Part shown: positions 9,264 to 20,478 of the stretch, in pieces | How the letters are laid out: each line of letters starts with the position of its first letter | How positions within the stretch are numbered: the stretch's first letter is position 1 | Assembly (NCBI GenBank): GCA_946481275.1 | Contig: CAMLMV010000035.1 | Coordinates: 6,864-70,863 of the forward strand | Reading direction: 5' to 3' | DNA from: an uncultured Massilia sp. | GTDB lineage: Bacteria > Pseudomonadota > Gammaproteobacteria > Burkholderiales > Burkholderiaceae | DNA length: 64,000 nt | Position numbers and translations under genes: made by a program | The notes under the pieces: generated by a model | The model's input: only the letters and a program-made list of their open reading frames with translations | Database searches by the model: none | Told to the model about the DNA's origin: nothing

Positions 9264-9872
9264 ATGACCATTCGATTCAAATCCCTTGTTTCCGCCCTGG
9301 CCCTGATGCTGGCGGCGGGCGCCGGCGCCGGCGCCGCCTCGGCCGGCACCATCCACGTCGCCATCGACACCGCCACGTTCGGCGCCGCCACCGGCTACGT
9401 CGACATGCAGCTCTCCGCTAGCAGCGGCGTGCCGCTGGCCACGGCGCTGGTCAGCAACATGGTCGGCTTCGACAGCGCGGCCTTCATCGATTCGTGGGGC
9501 GTGACGCCCGTCGCGGGCGGCTACCTGTTCCGCAACGATACGTCGAACGACCTGTTCCACGCGGTGGATTTCGGCGGCACGCTGTCGTTCGACCTGACGT
9601 TCGACGGCGAACCGGACCCGCTGACCAGCTATGTGTCGCATTTCGTCGTGTCCGCGTACGACGACGCGTTCGCGCCCCTGGGCCACCCTGATCCGTTCAC
9701 GGGGGCGCTGGCGGACTTCACGTGGACGCCGGCGCTGGACGCGCAGGGGCAGGGGACCATCGCCGGCACGGTGTCGGATCCGGCCGTGACGGCGGTGCCG
9801 GAACCGGCGGGCATGCTGCTCGCCGGGATCGGGTTGACGGCGCTGGCGCTCGCGCGCCGGCGCCGGGCGTAA
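9264..9872 (+). CDS. PEP-CTERM sorting-domain protein
   Basis: A 202-residue secreted protein with an N-terminal signal peptide (to about residue 28, ASAG) and a C-terminal PEP-CTERM tail: VPEPAGMLLAGIGLTALAL followed by RRRR. Such tails are recognised by an exosortase, cleaved, and the protein delivered to the envelope or exopolysaccharide. The body is beta-rich (TIHVAIDTATFGAATGYVD) and homologous to the PEP-CTERM protein at 37347, which also follows a lyase gene. It begins eight bases after the lyase stop, so the pair is probably one transcript. Body function unknown; no exosortase is in the window. Confidence 0.85.
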   Translation: MTIRFKSLVSALALMLAAGAGAGAASAGTIHVAIDTATFGAATGYVDMQLSASSGVPLATALVSNMVGFDSAAFIDSWGVTPVAGGYLFRNDTSNDLFHAVDFGGTLSFDLTFDGEPDPLTSYVSHFVVSAYDDAFAPLGHPDPFTGALADFTWTPALDAQGQGTIAGTVSDPAVTAVPEPAGMLLAGIGLTALALARRRRA

Positions 9873-9884
9873 GGCGTTACGGGG

Positions 9885-12113
9885 TCAGCCGGCGGCGACC
9901 AGCGCGGCGATGTCGGCCGCCGTCAGCGCCCCGCGGTAGATGCGGAAGTCGTCGATGCGGCCGTTGAAGTAGGGGTCGGCCGCGTACTGCGAGCGGCCGA
10001 TCCAGTTCCGGGTCGTGCCGCCCAGCTGCCACGGCGGCAGGAATTCCGCGCTGTTGGAGCCCACGGCGGTGCCGTTCACGTACAGCGTGGCGAGTCGCCC
10101 CGACAGGGTGACGGCCACGTGGACCCATTGCGCGGTCGGCAGCGCGGCCGTCCCCGTCACGGCCTGTTCGCCCTTGCCGCCGTCGACGGTGATGGCGAAG
10201 CGCACGACGCCGCTGCCCGAGCGGGGCGTCAGGAACATGTAGCGGCCGGTGCCCGAGCCAAAGTCGAAGATCCGCTCCCAATTCCGTGATGCGTTCCAAT
10301 ATACCCAGCACGCCACCGTGAAGTCCGTCAGGTCCGTGACGAGATTGGCCGGCAGGTTCACGTAATCCGTGCTGCCGTTCAGCGCCGGCGCGCTGCCCGA
10401 CTTGCCGGTTCCCCATGTGCCGCTGCCCGCCAGCGTGCCGGCGTGGCCCTGGCCGCTGGCGTCGGCCAGGGCCGTGCCGGTGCCTTCGTTACAGGCCAGG
10501 TAAGTGTGCAGCGTCTTGCCGACCTTGGCGGTGGCGCGGTTCGAGTCGGCCGTCGCGCCGGTCGGCGTGATGGCGGAGACGACGTAGTACCAGGTGCCGG
10601 CGCCCGGGTTGTCGGTGTACGTCAGCAGGTCCGTGATGCCGCTCGCGATGGTGGTCCAGGGGCCGCTCGTCGACGCGGACCGCTTGACGTTGTAGCTCGT
10701 GGCGTAGGCGCTGCCCCACCACGACAGCTCCACCTGGCCGGCCGGCGTGCGCGCTTTCAGTCCGCTCGGCGGCACGCCGGCGGCGATCGGGTCGCGCGTG
10801 CAGGTGAGGGTGCCGTAGCCCAGCTGGTCGTAGCCGCCGCTCGTCGAGCCGTAGTTGCCGCCGCCGCCTTCCGGCTGGACCTGCAGCGCGAACATCTTCG
10901 AATAGGGCGCCGCGAGGCCCTTGCGGTTCACGTAGTGGTTGTAGACCAGGGCCCAGCAGGGCCGGATGTTGCCCTGGCTGTTCGTCGAGAAGACCGCCTG
11001 GTTCACGTTGTCGACGTTGTTGTAGGGGACGTAGGGCACCGTGTAATACGTCGTGCCGGACTGGATCAGGTTCCCCTTCGCCACGTATTCGGCGCCCATC
11101 AGGAAACGGTTGTTGTCGTAGCCGTACAGGTCCGTGCCCTGGTTCCAGGCCATTTCGCAGATGGCGCCCATCAGGGCGATGCCGAGCGTGTTGTGGCCCT
11201 GGTCGCGCCCCGATTCCTGCCACTGGCCGAGGAAGCCCGGATGGACGTAGTACACGGCCTGCGCGATGGCGCCGTTGCCCGCACCTGCCTTGAAGTACGT
11301 GACGGCTTCGTCGAACAGGGCCTGGTCGTCGCACAGCACGCCGATGGCAAGGATCGAGGCCATCTGGCACAGGTCCCAGTTCGCCCAGTAGTGCGTGACG
11401 TCCGTGTTGTTGTGGCGGATGAGGAAGTCGTGGTTGATCGAATAGAAGACGTTCCGCATCATGGCCTCGAAGCGCGCGACATCCGCCGCGGCCCAGCCGC
11501 CGTAGGTGCGCATGATCTCGCCCGCGTTGGCGAACTCGTAGCCGTAGATGCCGGCGGCGAGGGCGGCGTCCGTCGTGCCCTGGATCGAGGTGAGTGTCGA
11601 CGACCACGCGTTCATGATCTGCACGGCCTTGTCGGCATACGCGGTGTCGCCCGAGATCTTCCAGCGCAGCGCGCACGCGTACGCGGCGGCCACGTCGTTG
11701 AACAGCGTGCCGTAGTTCTCGCTGTGCGTGCCGTCGTACCCGCGGTAGACGATGGCTTGCGGGCGCGGCGTGTACGCCAGGCTGGCGTGCGAGTTATTGA
11801 TCAGGAGGTTCCAGCTGGCGGACCAGGGCGACGTCGTGTACTTCGCCTTCATGCGGTCGAAGTCCGCCTGGGTGTGCAGCAGGCCCGGATGGACGAAGGC
11901 GGTGGCGGCGCCCGTACCGCTCATCGTGCCGGTGGCGAGTGTGCGCGTGGCCGGCGCGTCGGCGCCGCCGCCCGCGCCGCAGCCGGCGAGCGCGAGGGCG
12001 CCGAGGCCCATCAGGAAGTCGCGGCGGCCCAGCAGGGTGCGCGACACGCCGTCGGGGGCCTCGGCGGCGGTCAGGGCGGGGGCGTTGCAGTCGTTCGGTT
12101 CCATTTTTTTCAT
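9885..12113 (-). CDS. Lipoprotein alginate-lyase-family/heparinase-like protein with FN3 and LamG domains
   Basis: A 742-residue protein from ATG 12113, chosen over an upstream in-frame Met because GGAGACTACAC precedes it. The N-terminus has twin Arg30-Arg31 (GRRDFLMGLG) and a lipobox LAGC with Cys45, so it should be exported by Tat and lipidated. Residues about 70-430 are an alginate-lyase-family toroid (HYWANWDLCQMAS and ESGRDQGHNTLG segments); about 445-535 a fibronectin type III module; about 540-742 a LamG/concanavalin-like carbohydrate-binding domain. It is the third lyase-fold protein in the locus, differing from the other two in its anchor and accessory domains. Tail to tail with the PEP-CTERM gene (12-base gap). 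Probably cell-surface depolymerisation of an acidic polysaccharide. Confidence 0.78.
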   Translation of the reverse strand: MKKMEPNDCNAPALTAAEAPDGVSRTLLGRRDFLMGLGALALAGCGAGGGADAPATRTLATGTMSGTGAATAFVHPGLLHTQADFDRMKAKYTTSPWSASWNLLINNSHASLAYTPRPQAIVYRGYDGTHSENYGTLFNDVAAAYACALRWKISGDTAYADKAVQIMNAWSSTLTSIQGTTDAALAAGIYGYEFANAGEIMRTYGGWAAADVARFEAMMRNVFYSINHDFLIRHNNTDVTHYWANWDLCQMASILAIGVLCDDQALFDEAVTYFKAGAGNGAIAQAVYYVHPGFLGQWQESGRDQGHNTLGIALMGAICEMAWNQGTDLYGYDNNRFLMGAEYVAKGNLIQSGTTYYTVPYVPYNNVDNVNQAVFSTNSQGNIRPCWALVYNHYVNRKGLAAPYSKMFALQVQPEGGGGNYGSTSGGYDQLGYGTLTCTRDPIAAGVPPSGLKARTPAGQVELSWWGSAYATSYNVKRSASTSGPWTTIASGITDLLTYTDNPGAGTWYYVVSAITPTGATADSNRATAKVGKTLHTYLACNEGTGTALADASGQGHAGTLAGSGTWGTGKSGSAPALNGSTDYVNLPANLVTDLTDFTVACWVYWNASRNWERIFDFGSGTGRYMFLTPRSGSGVVRFAITVDGGKGEQAVTGTAALPTAQWVHVAVTLSGRLATLYVNGTAVGSNSAEFLPPWQLGGTTRNWIGRSQYAADPYFNGRIDDFRIYRGALTAADIAALVAAG

Positions 12114-12207
12114 GTGTAGTCTCCATGCCGTGCAGGCGAATGTTGAACTGCGATCGAAGGTGCTGCCGTACTGCCGCGCCGATGCTAGCATGTATGCACG
12201 TAGTTTT

Positions 12208-12219
12208 GTTATCGTTAAC
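12208..12219. promoter_or_regulatory. LacI-type operator (GTTATCGTTAAC)
   Basis: Differs from GTTATCGATAAC at one position. It sits 95 bases upstream of the minus-strand lyase lipoprotein start, placing that gene in the presumed regulon. Confidence 0.65.
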
Positions 12220-12352
12220 CCAGATCGTGATCAAACGGCTGCCATGTCCAAAACATATCCGTTTCGATAAAAAAGGCATGCCTGCGCAGTCCTCCCGGCC
12301 GTTATGATGTGCCGGTATCGTAGGTTGAGATCCGGGTCAGTCCGGAGAGCCC

Positions 12353-12380
12353 TTGACACCTTTTCCAGTTGTGATATAAC
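12353..12380 (+). promoter_or_regulatory. Sigma-70 promoter of the beta-helix gene
   Basis: TTGACA (12353-12358), a 16-base spacer and TATAAC (12375-12380): a perfect -35 box and a 5/6 -10 box. The operator begins eight bases after the -10 box, so a bound repressor would cover the start of transcription. Confidence 0.75.
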
Positions 12381-12387
12381 TGGCCAA

Positions 12388-12399
12388 GTTATCGATACC
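12388..12399. promoter_or_regulatory. LacI-type operator (GTTATCGATACC)
   Basis: Ten of 12 positions match the palindrome; located at about +1 to +12 of the promoter at 12353-12380. Confidence 0.75.
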
Positions 12400-12465
12400 A
12401 AAATCATGCAAACGACAAGCCCGGCCGCGGCACGACACGCACCCACGGGCAAAGGAGACGATCTG

Positions 12466-13950
12466 TTGTTAACGCTACATGCGTTCGCGCGCCGCTGCGT
12501 CGCGCCGCTTGCCGTCCTGCTGGGCTGCCTCGCCTTTGACGCCGCCCACGCCGTCCCGGCTCCCGATAGCCGGGTGCAGGTGCACCCGTTCCCGAATCCG
12601 ATCCGCTACACCCACCATAACGACGACTACACGGTGCGCGTGCGCGTGCCCGGCGGGCAGTGGCAGGACCTGTACGAATACAACGTGAAGGTCGACCTCG
12701 ACAAGCCGCAGGACGCCTCGATGGTCTACTTCAATTTCGACGGCACGGTGGAAGTGGCGGTCCAGAAGAACAACGGCACGTTTTCGAAAGTGGCCGTGCG
12801 GCCGGATGCGAAGGGCGTCAAGCCGGTCGTCCGCGACGGCATCGCGTATTTCACCATGCGCCGTCCGGAGAACCTGAGCGTGGAATTCGACGACGACCGC
12901 CTGCACAACCTGCACGTGTTCACGCACGCGATCCGCGCCGACATGCCGGCCGTGCCGGCAAACCTGGCGTCGAACGACATCGGCACGGGCACGACGCCCG
13001 ACTTCACGCAGCCCGTCGTGTTCTTCGGTCCGGGCATCCACAAGGGCGACTTCCGCCTGCGCTCGCACACGAAGGTGTACATCCACGGCGCCGCGATCCT
13101 GAAAAGCCCGCTCGTGATCGACGGCGTCGAGGACGTGCAGGTGTTCAGCGACGGCCTGTTCGACGGCACCGACGTGACGACCATCCGGAATTCGCGCAAC
13201 ATCGGGATCGACGGGCCGATCGCCATCAACCAGCCGCACGGCACGATGCGCTGCATCACGTCGCAGGACCTCGTCGAGACGAACATCCGCACGATCGGCG
13301 CCGGGCAATGGTCGGACGGCCTGGGCCACTTCGCGTGCGAGCGCGTGACCATCGCGGACAGCTTCGTGCGTACGTCGGACGACTGCCTGACGTTCTACAA
13401 CCACCGCTGGGACATCTGGGGCAATACCCGCGACGTGCAGGTCAGGGACACGACCCTGTGGGCCGACATCGCGCACGCCGTCATGATCGGCATCCACGGC
13501 AATACGCCGACGCCCGCGCACCCGCAGAGCGAGGTGCTGGAGCGCCTGCGCTTTTCCAACCTCGACATCCTCGATCACGACGAGGACGACCCGGAATACG
13601 AGGGCGCCCTGGGCATCATGGCGGGCGACGACAACCTGGTGCGCGACGTCGTGTTCGAGGACATCCGCGTCGACCGCATCGAGGAAGGGAAGCTCTTCAA
13701 CCTGAAGATCGCGTACACGGCCAAGTACAACACGAGCCCGGGCCTGGGCATCGAGAACGTCACGCTGAAGAACATCCATTACACGGGCAAGGGCGCACCG
13801 AGCGCCTCCGCCATCACGGGCCGCGACGCCACGCGCAAGGTGAAGAACGTGACGATCGAGAACGTGACCGTGGGCGGCAAGCGCCTCACGGCGCCCGAGG
13901 CGGGGCTGCTCGAAGTGAACGGCTTCGTCGACGGCCTGCGCTTCCGCTGA
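12466..13950 (+). CDS. Secreted right-handed beta-helix glycosidase, GH28-like
   Basis: TTG at 12466 is preferred as start because AAAGGAG lies eight bases before it, while ATG 12406 upstream has no ribosome-binding site and only adds 20 residues before the signal peptide. The resulting 494-residue protein has a signal peptide ending near AAHA and an N-terminal beta-sandwich (about 30-145) followed by a parallel beta-helix. The helix contains TSDDCLTFYN, resembling the double-Asp motif of GH28 polygalacturonases, and IGIHGN where GH28 has GHG. A polygalacturonase-like hydrolase is the best guess, but the departure from the GH28 pattern and the N-terminal domain mean another beta-helix family is possible. 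Followed after 26 bases by the GH2 gene. Confidence 0.7.
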   Translation: MLTLHAFARRCVAPLAVLLGCLAFDAAHAVPAPDSRVQVHPFPNPIRYTHHNDDYTVRVRVPGGQWQDLYEYNVKVDLDKPQDASMVYFNFDGTVEVAVQKNNGTFSKVAVRPDAKGVKPVVRDGIAYFTMRRPENLSVEFDDDRLHNLHVFTHAIRADMPAVPANLASNDIGTGTTPDFTQPVVFFGPGIHKGDFRLRSHTKVYIHGAAILKSPLVIDGVEDVQVFSDGLFDGTDVTTIRNSRNIGIDGPIAINQPHGTMRCITSQDLVETNIRTIGAGQWSDGLGHFACERVTIADSFVRTSDDCLTFYNHRWDIWGNTRDVQVRDTTLWADIAHAVMIGIHGNTPTPAHPQSEVLERLRFSNLDILDHDEDDPEYEGALGIMAGDDNLVRDVVFEDIRVDRIEEGKLFNLKIAYTAKYNTSPGLGIENVTLKNIHYTGKGAPSASAITGRDATRKVKNVTIENVTVGGKRLTAPEAGLLEVNGFVDGLRFR

Positions 13951-13955
13951 CATAA

Positions 13956-17110
<3,155 letters not shown>

Positions 17111-17161
17111 CCGGGACGTCCGCGTCCCGGCCGACGCGCCGGTCGCTTGTCAAGCGGCCGG
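17111..17161 (+). terminator. Tandem hairpins after the GH2 gene
   Basis: CCGGGACG/CGTCCCGG (17111-17130, four-base loop) is followed by a second stem of about ten pairs near 17139-17161 with a three-base loop. There is no U-run, so this may be an mRNA 3' stabiliser or a factor-dependent stop rather than a classical terminator. Confidence 0.4.
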
Positions 17162-17206
17162 CGTGGCGTAAATACCACAAGGCACATGATATTTCGCAAA
17201 GGCACT

Positions 17207-17234
17207 AAGACAAAGGAAGGATGGCCCATATAAT
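17207..17234 (+). promoter_or_regulatory. Promoter of the TonB-receptor gene
   Basis: A perfect TATAAT at 17229-17234 with AAGACA (4/6) 16 bases upstream. The operator at 17247 starts 12 bases after the -10 box. Confidence 0.6.
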
Positions 17235-17246
17235 TTAATCAGGTTT

Positions 17247-17258
17247 GTTATCGATACC
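17247..17258. promoter_or_regulatory. LacI-type operator (GTTATCGATACC)
   Basis: Identical to the copy at 12388-12399; in the early transcribed leader of the TonB-receptor gene. Confidence 0.75.
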
Positions 17259-17321
17259 TAAAACGCCGGCCGTACAGAGCCGGGAAAAACCATGCCAAAT
17301 CGGTCTAAAGAGGAGAAGCAC

Positions 17322-20279
17322 ATGAAGCAGAATCGCAACATCGGCCCGAGGATGTCGGTCGTCGCCGTCGCCCTCACGCAAGCCTTCGCGGGCAGCGCCT
17401 ACGCCCAGAAAGTCGACCCCGTCGACGCCAACACCGTCGTCGTGACGGGCATCCGCGCCAGCGCGCAGTCGTCCGTCTCGATCAAGCGCAACACGATGGA
17501 AGTCGTCGACTCGATCACGGCGGAAGACATCGGCAAGCTGCCGGACACGAACGTCGGCGAGACGCTGAGCCGGGTCCCCGGCGTGCAGGCTTACCGCTTC
17601 GGCGGCGAGGCGGCCGCGCCATGGGGCGGCTTCGGCTCCGGCATGACCATCCGCGGCCTGGGCTACACCGCGTTCCAGACCAATGGCCGCCAGTATTTCA
17701 GCGCCGGCGGCCGCGAATTCAACGTCGAGGCGGCGGTTCCCGGCATGGTTGCCGGCATCGACGTCTACAAGAACCCGTCGGCCGAACACATCGAAGGCGG
17801 TATCGGCGGCCTGGTCAATGTGCGGACCCGCAAGCCGAGCGACTTCAGGAAGCTGACGGCTTCGCTGTCCGTGAACTATCGCCAGAACGACCTGGCGAAG
17901 AAGGCCGATCCGGAAGTGTTCGGCCTGCTCGCCAACAGTTTCGACCTGGGCGGCGGCAGCCGCATCGGCGTGATGGCGGCGGCGACCTACCAGAAGAGCA
18001 CGGTCCGCAACGACAACGACCCGGCCAACCGCGGTCCCAACTTCAAGCGCGCGATCCGCGGCGACAGCGCCGAATACGCCACGCTGGCCGCGAAGAACAC
18101 CACGAACGCGAACAACGCCCCGATGGCGGGCTACGTCGGCCGCAGCGACGTCACCTTCCTGCAGAATGTGAATGCCACCGGTGCGCAGACCCCGGACATG
18201 ACGGGCCTGACGCCCGAACAGCAAAGCAATGTGATGCTGGGCACCTCGATGTACAACAACGTCTTCGAGGAAGTGATCATGCGTACGCGTAAGGGCCTGA
18301 ACCTGGCGGCCGATTACCGCGTCGACAATACCTTGCGTTTCTACGCGGAAGCGAACTACTACTACTTCATCTACCACCAGAACTACCGCGGCCTGAACGC
18401 GAACGACGGCGCCAACTACCAGAACCTGAAGACGACGCCGTTCAACTACACCGAAGCCCTGGCCAACCGCAACAGCAATGGCGGTTCGAACGACACGATC
18501 CTCAGCAACCGCTTCCTGAGCGGCACCGCGCTCAATTCGACCGTGACGACGGTCGGCGGCGACGAGCACACGCCATGGTGGACGGCGATCGGCGCGTTCG
18601 GCGCCGAGTGGACCCCGACCCCGGGCCTGTCGCTGAAGGGCGACTTCAACTACATCAAGTCGGACAAGCGCAGCGACAACCGTTCGATCCGCCTGGATTC
18701 GGCGGCCGGCCTGGGATGGGACGTCAGCCGTGTGGCCGATGGCGCGCCGCAATACCTGAATTTCAGCGGCCCGAGCCTGAGCGATCCGAAGAACTTCGTG
18801 TTCAAGGACTATGGCAATGGCCAGCACTACCACAACACCGACAGTGGCTTCGCGATGGCCCTGTCCGGTACGTACGACCTGGACGGCTTCTTCAACAAGC
18901 TGCGCTTCGGCGGCCGTTACGCGTACCAGCGTGACATGTACCAGAATTATGGCGTCAGCACGTGGTTGACGACCGATAAGAAGGACGTGAACGCGACCCG
19001 TTCGAACGCGACGTCCGCCACGACGCTGGCCGGCAACCTGGAAACGGCGCCGGCGAACTTCATGCGCGGCGAAGCCGGCTACAGCGGCGGCTACCTGGTG
19101 TATTCGCCGGATGCCCTGCTGGGCGATAAGGTCCGCACGGCGTTCCCGGGCTTCGGCCTCCCGGCCGAGGCCACCATGCCCGAGATCCAGGCGAATCGCA
19201 CCGTGTTCGGCGAACACGACTCGGCCCTCTACCTGGTCGGCGATTTCAGCGCCTTCGACGAGCGGCTGAAGGGTAACGTCGGCGTGCGCTATGTGCAGAC
19301 CCGGACCAAGGCGATGTCCCGCGCCACCGACCTGCGCCCGGGCGCCATCGCAGGCAACTGGGTGGATGTGGCCAAGACCAACAACTACAACAACGTGCTG
19401 CCGACGTTTAACATGACGTACGATCTGACGCCCGATACCCTCGTGCGCCTGGGTTACGGCCGCGGCATGACGCGTCCTGGGCTGGGCGACCTGAACCCGT
19501 CGATCAGTGTGAATACCACCAACGGCACCGCGAGCATCGGCAACACCAGGCTGCGCCCGCTGGTGGCGGACAGCTACGACATCTCGCTGGAACACTATTT
19601 CAACAAGACGAACTACGCGTCGCTGGCCCTGTTCGACAAGGAAATCAAGGACTTCCCGAACTCGATCCTGTCCTGCGAAGCGCTCGACAACGTGGGCCCG
19701 TATTCGGGCGTGTTCGACAACGGTTGCACGGGCGGGCTGTACTCGGTGAGCAAGAAGGTCAACTCGGAGAAGGGCTACGCGCGCGGCTTTGAAGTGGCAG
19801 GCCAGTACTTCTTCGATTCCAGCTTCGGCATCCTGAAGAACTTCGGCGTGTCCGGTTCGTACAGCTACGTCAAGACGGACAACCCGCTCAACTTCGGTAC
19901 GGCCGCGGCGCCGGTCATCGTGCATACGCTCCAGCCGTTCGTCTCGAAGAACAACTTCAGCCTGTCCGCGATGTACGAGGACAACAAGCTGTCGGGCCGC
20001 CTGGTGTATACCTGGCGTTCGCCGTCGGTGCTGTTCGGCGTGGACCCGTATCCGATCTGGTCCCGCTACATCAAAGCCTACGGGATGCTCGACGCTTCGC
20101 TCAACTACAAGCTGACCGACGACTTGTCCCTGCGCTTCAATGCCCAGAACCTCACGAACCAGGCGGGTAACCGCGGCGTGGGCGTGCCTGGCGGGACCGA
20201 GACGCAGATGGAGTTCCAGCACTTCTACAATGGCCGTATCTACAGCGTGGGACTGAACTACACCTTCGGCAAGCTCTGA
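17322..20279 (+). CDS. TonB-dependent receptor (oligosaccharide uptake)
   Basis: A 985-residue outer-membrane receptor. ATG 17322 is chosen over the Met at 17292 because AAGAGGAG ends seven bases before it. Signal peptide about 1-28 (SAYA-Q). VVVTGIRAS near residue 43 begins the plug (about 40-165), with the block IGKLPDTNVGETLSRVPGVQ typical of carbohydrate-type TonB receptors; the rest is a 22-strand-type barrel ending NYTFGKL. It is the only outer-membrane transporter in the locus, carries the locus operator in its leader and sits amid glycosidase genes, so its cargo is probably the oligosaccharides released by the secreted enzymes. No SusD partner is present, as usual for proteobacterial loci. 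Confidence 0.9.
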   Translation: MKQNRNIGPRMSVVAVALTQAFAGSAYAQKVDPVDANTVVVTGIRASAQSSVSIKRNTMEVVDSITAEDIGKLPDTNVGETLSRVPGVQAYRFGGEAAAPWGGFGSGMTIRGLGYTAFQTNGRQYFSAGGREFNVEAAVPGMVAGIDVYKNPSAEHIEGGIGGLVNVRTRKPSDFRKLTASLSVNYRQNDLAKKADPEVFGLLANSFDLGGGSRIGVMAAATYQKSTVRNDNDPANRGPNFKRAIRGDSAEYATLAAKNTTNANNAPMAGYVGRSDVTFLQNVNATGAQTPDMTGLTPEQQSNVMLGTSMYNNVFEEVIMRTRKGLNLAADYRVDNTLRFYAEANYYYFIYHQNYRGLNANDGANYQNLKTTPFNYTEALANRNSNGGSNDTILSNRFLSGTALNSTVTTVGGDEHTPWWTAIGAFGAEWTPTPGLSLKGDFNYIKSDKRSDNRSIRLDSAAGLGWDVSRVADGAPQYLNFSGPSLSDPKNFVFKDYGNGQHYHNTDSGFAMALSGTYDLDGFFNKLRFGGRYAYQRDMYQNYGVSTWLTTDKKDVNATRSNATSATTLAGNLETAPANFMRGEAGYSGGYLVYSPDALLGDKVRTAFPGFGLPAEATMPEIQANRTVFGEHDSALYLVGDFSAFDERLKGNVGVRYVQTRTKAMSRATDLRPGAIAGNWVDVAKTNNYNNVLPTFNMTYDLTPDTLVRLGYGRGMTRPGLGDLNPSISVNTTNGTASIGNTRLRPLVADSYDISLEHYFNKTNYASLALFDKEIKDFPNSILSCEALDNVGPYSGVFDNGCTGGLYSVSKKVNSEKGYARGFEVAGQYFFDSSFGILKNFGVSGSYSYVKTDNPLNFGTAAAPVIVHTLQPFVSKNNFSLSAMYEDNKLSGRLVYTWRSPSVLFGVDPYPIWSRYIKAYGMLDASLNYKLTDDLSLRFNAQNLTNQAGNRGVGVPGGTETQMEFQHFYNGRIYSVGLNYTFGKL

Positions 20280-20321
20280 GATCCGTTCTCTCTCGTCGCG
20301 GGACGTCGTCCCGCTTTCGAC

Positions 20322-20355
20322 CCCGCCGCCGGCGCTTGCCGACGGCGGGTTTTTT
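20322..20355 (+). terminator. Rho-independent terminator after the TonB-receptor gene
   Basis: Stem CCCGCCG/CGGCGGG extended by inner pairs across a short loop, followed by six T (20350-20355). It separates the receptor gene from the GH127 gene. Confidence 0.85.
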
Positions 20356-20478
20356 CATGGCTGTGCGCGCGTTGGTTGTATCATGTGAAATCGATTGCAT
20401 CGCACGCTCCGTCGAACAAACCCGAGCAGGGCGACGATGCGATGACACTATTCATTTCATGTGACGAAAGGCCTTCTC

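Larger units (their letters stand above)
12114..12465. other. Divergent regulatory region between lyase lipoprotein and beta-helix gene
   Basis: A 352-base gap between divergently transcribed genes. It contains two operator-like palindromes (12208-12219 facing the minus-strand lyase, 12388-12399 facing the plus-strand gene) and a sigma-70 promoter at 12353-12380. An in-frame ATG at 12406 without a ribosome-binding site also lies here. Nothing else was recognised. Confidence 0.7.

Noticed and set aside
20380..20405. AAATCGATTG before the GH127 gene as another copy of the locus operator
   Set aside because: Only the ATCGAT core is shared; the flanking GTT/AAC arms are missing.
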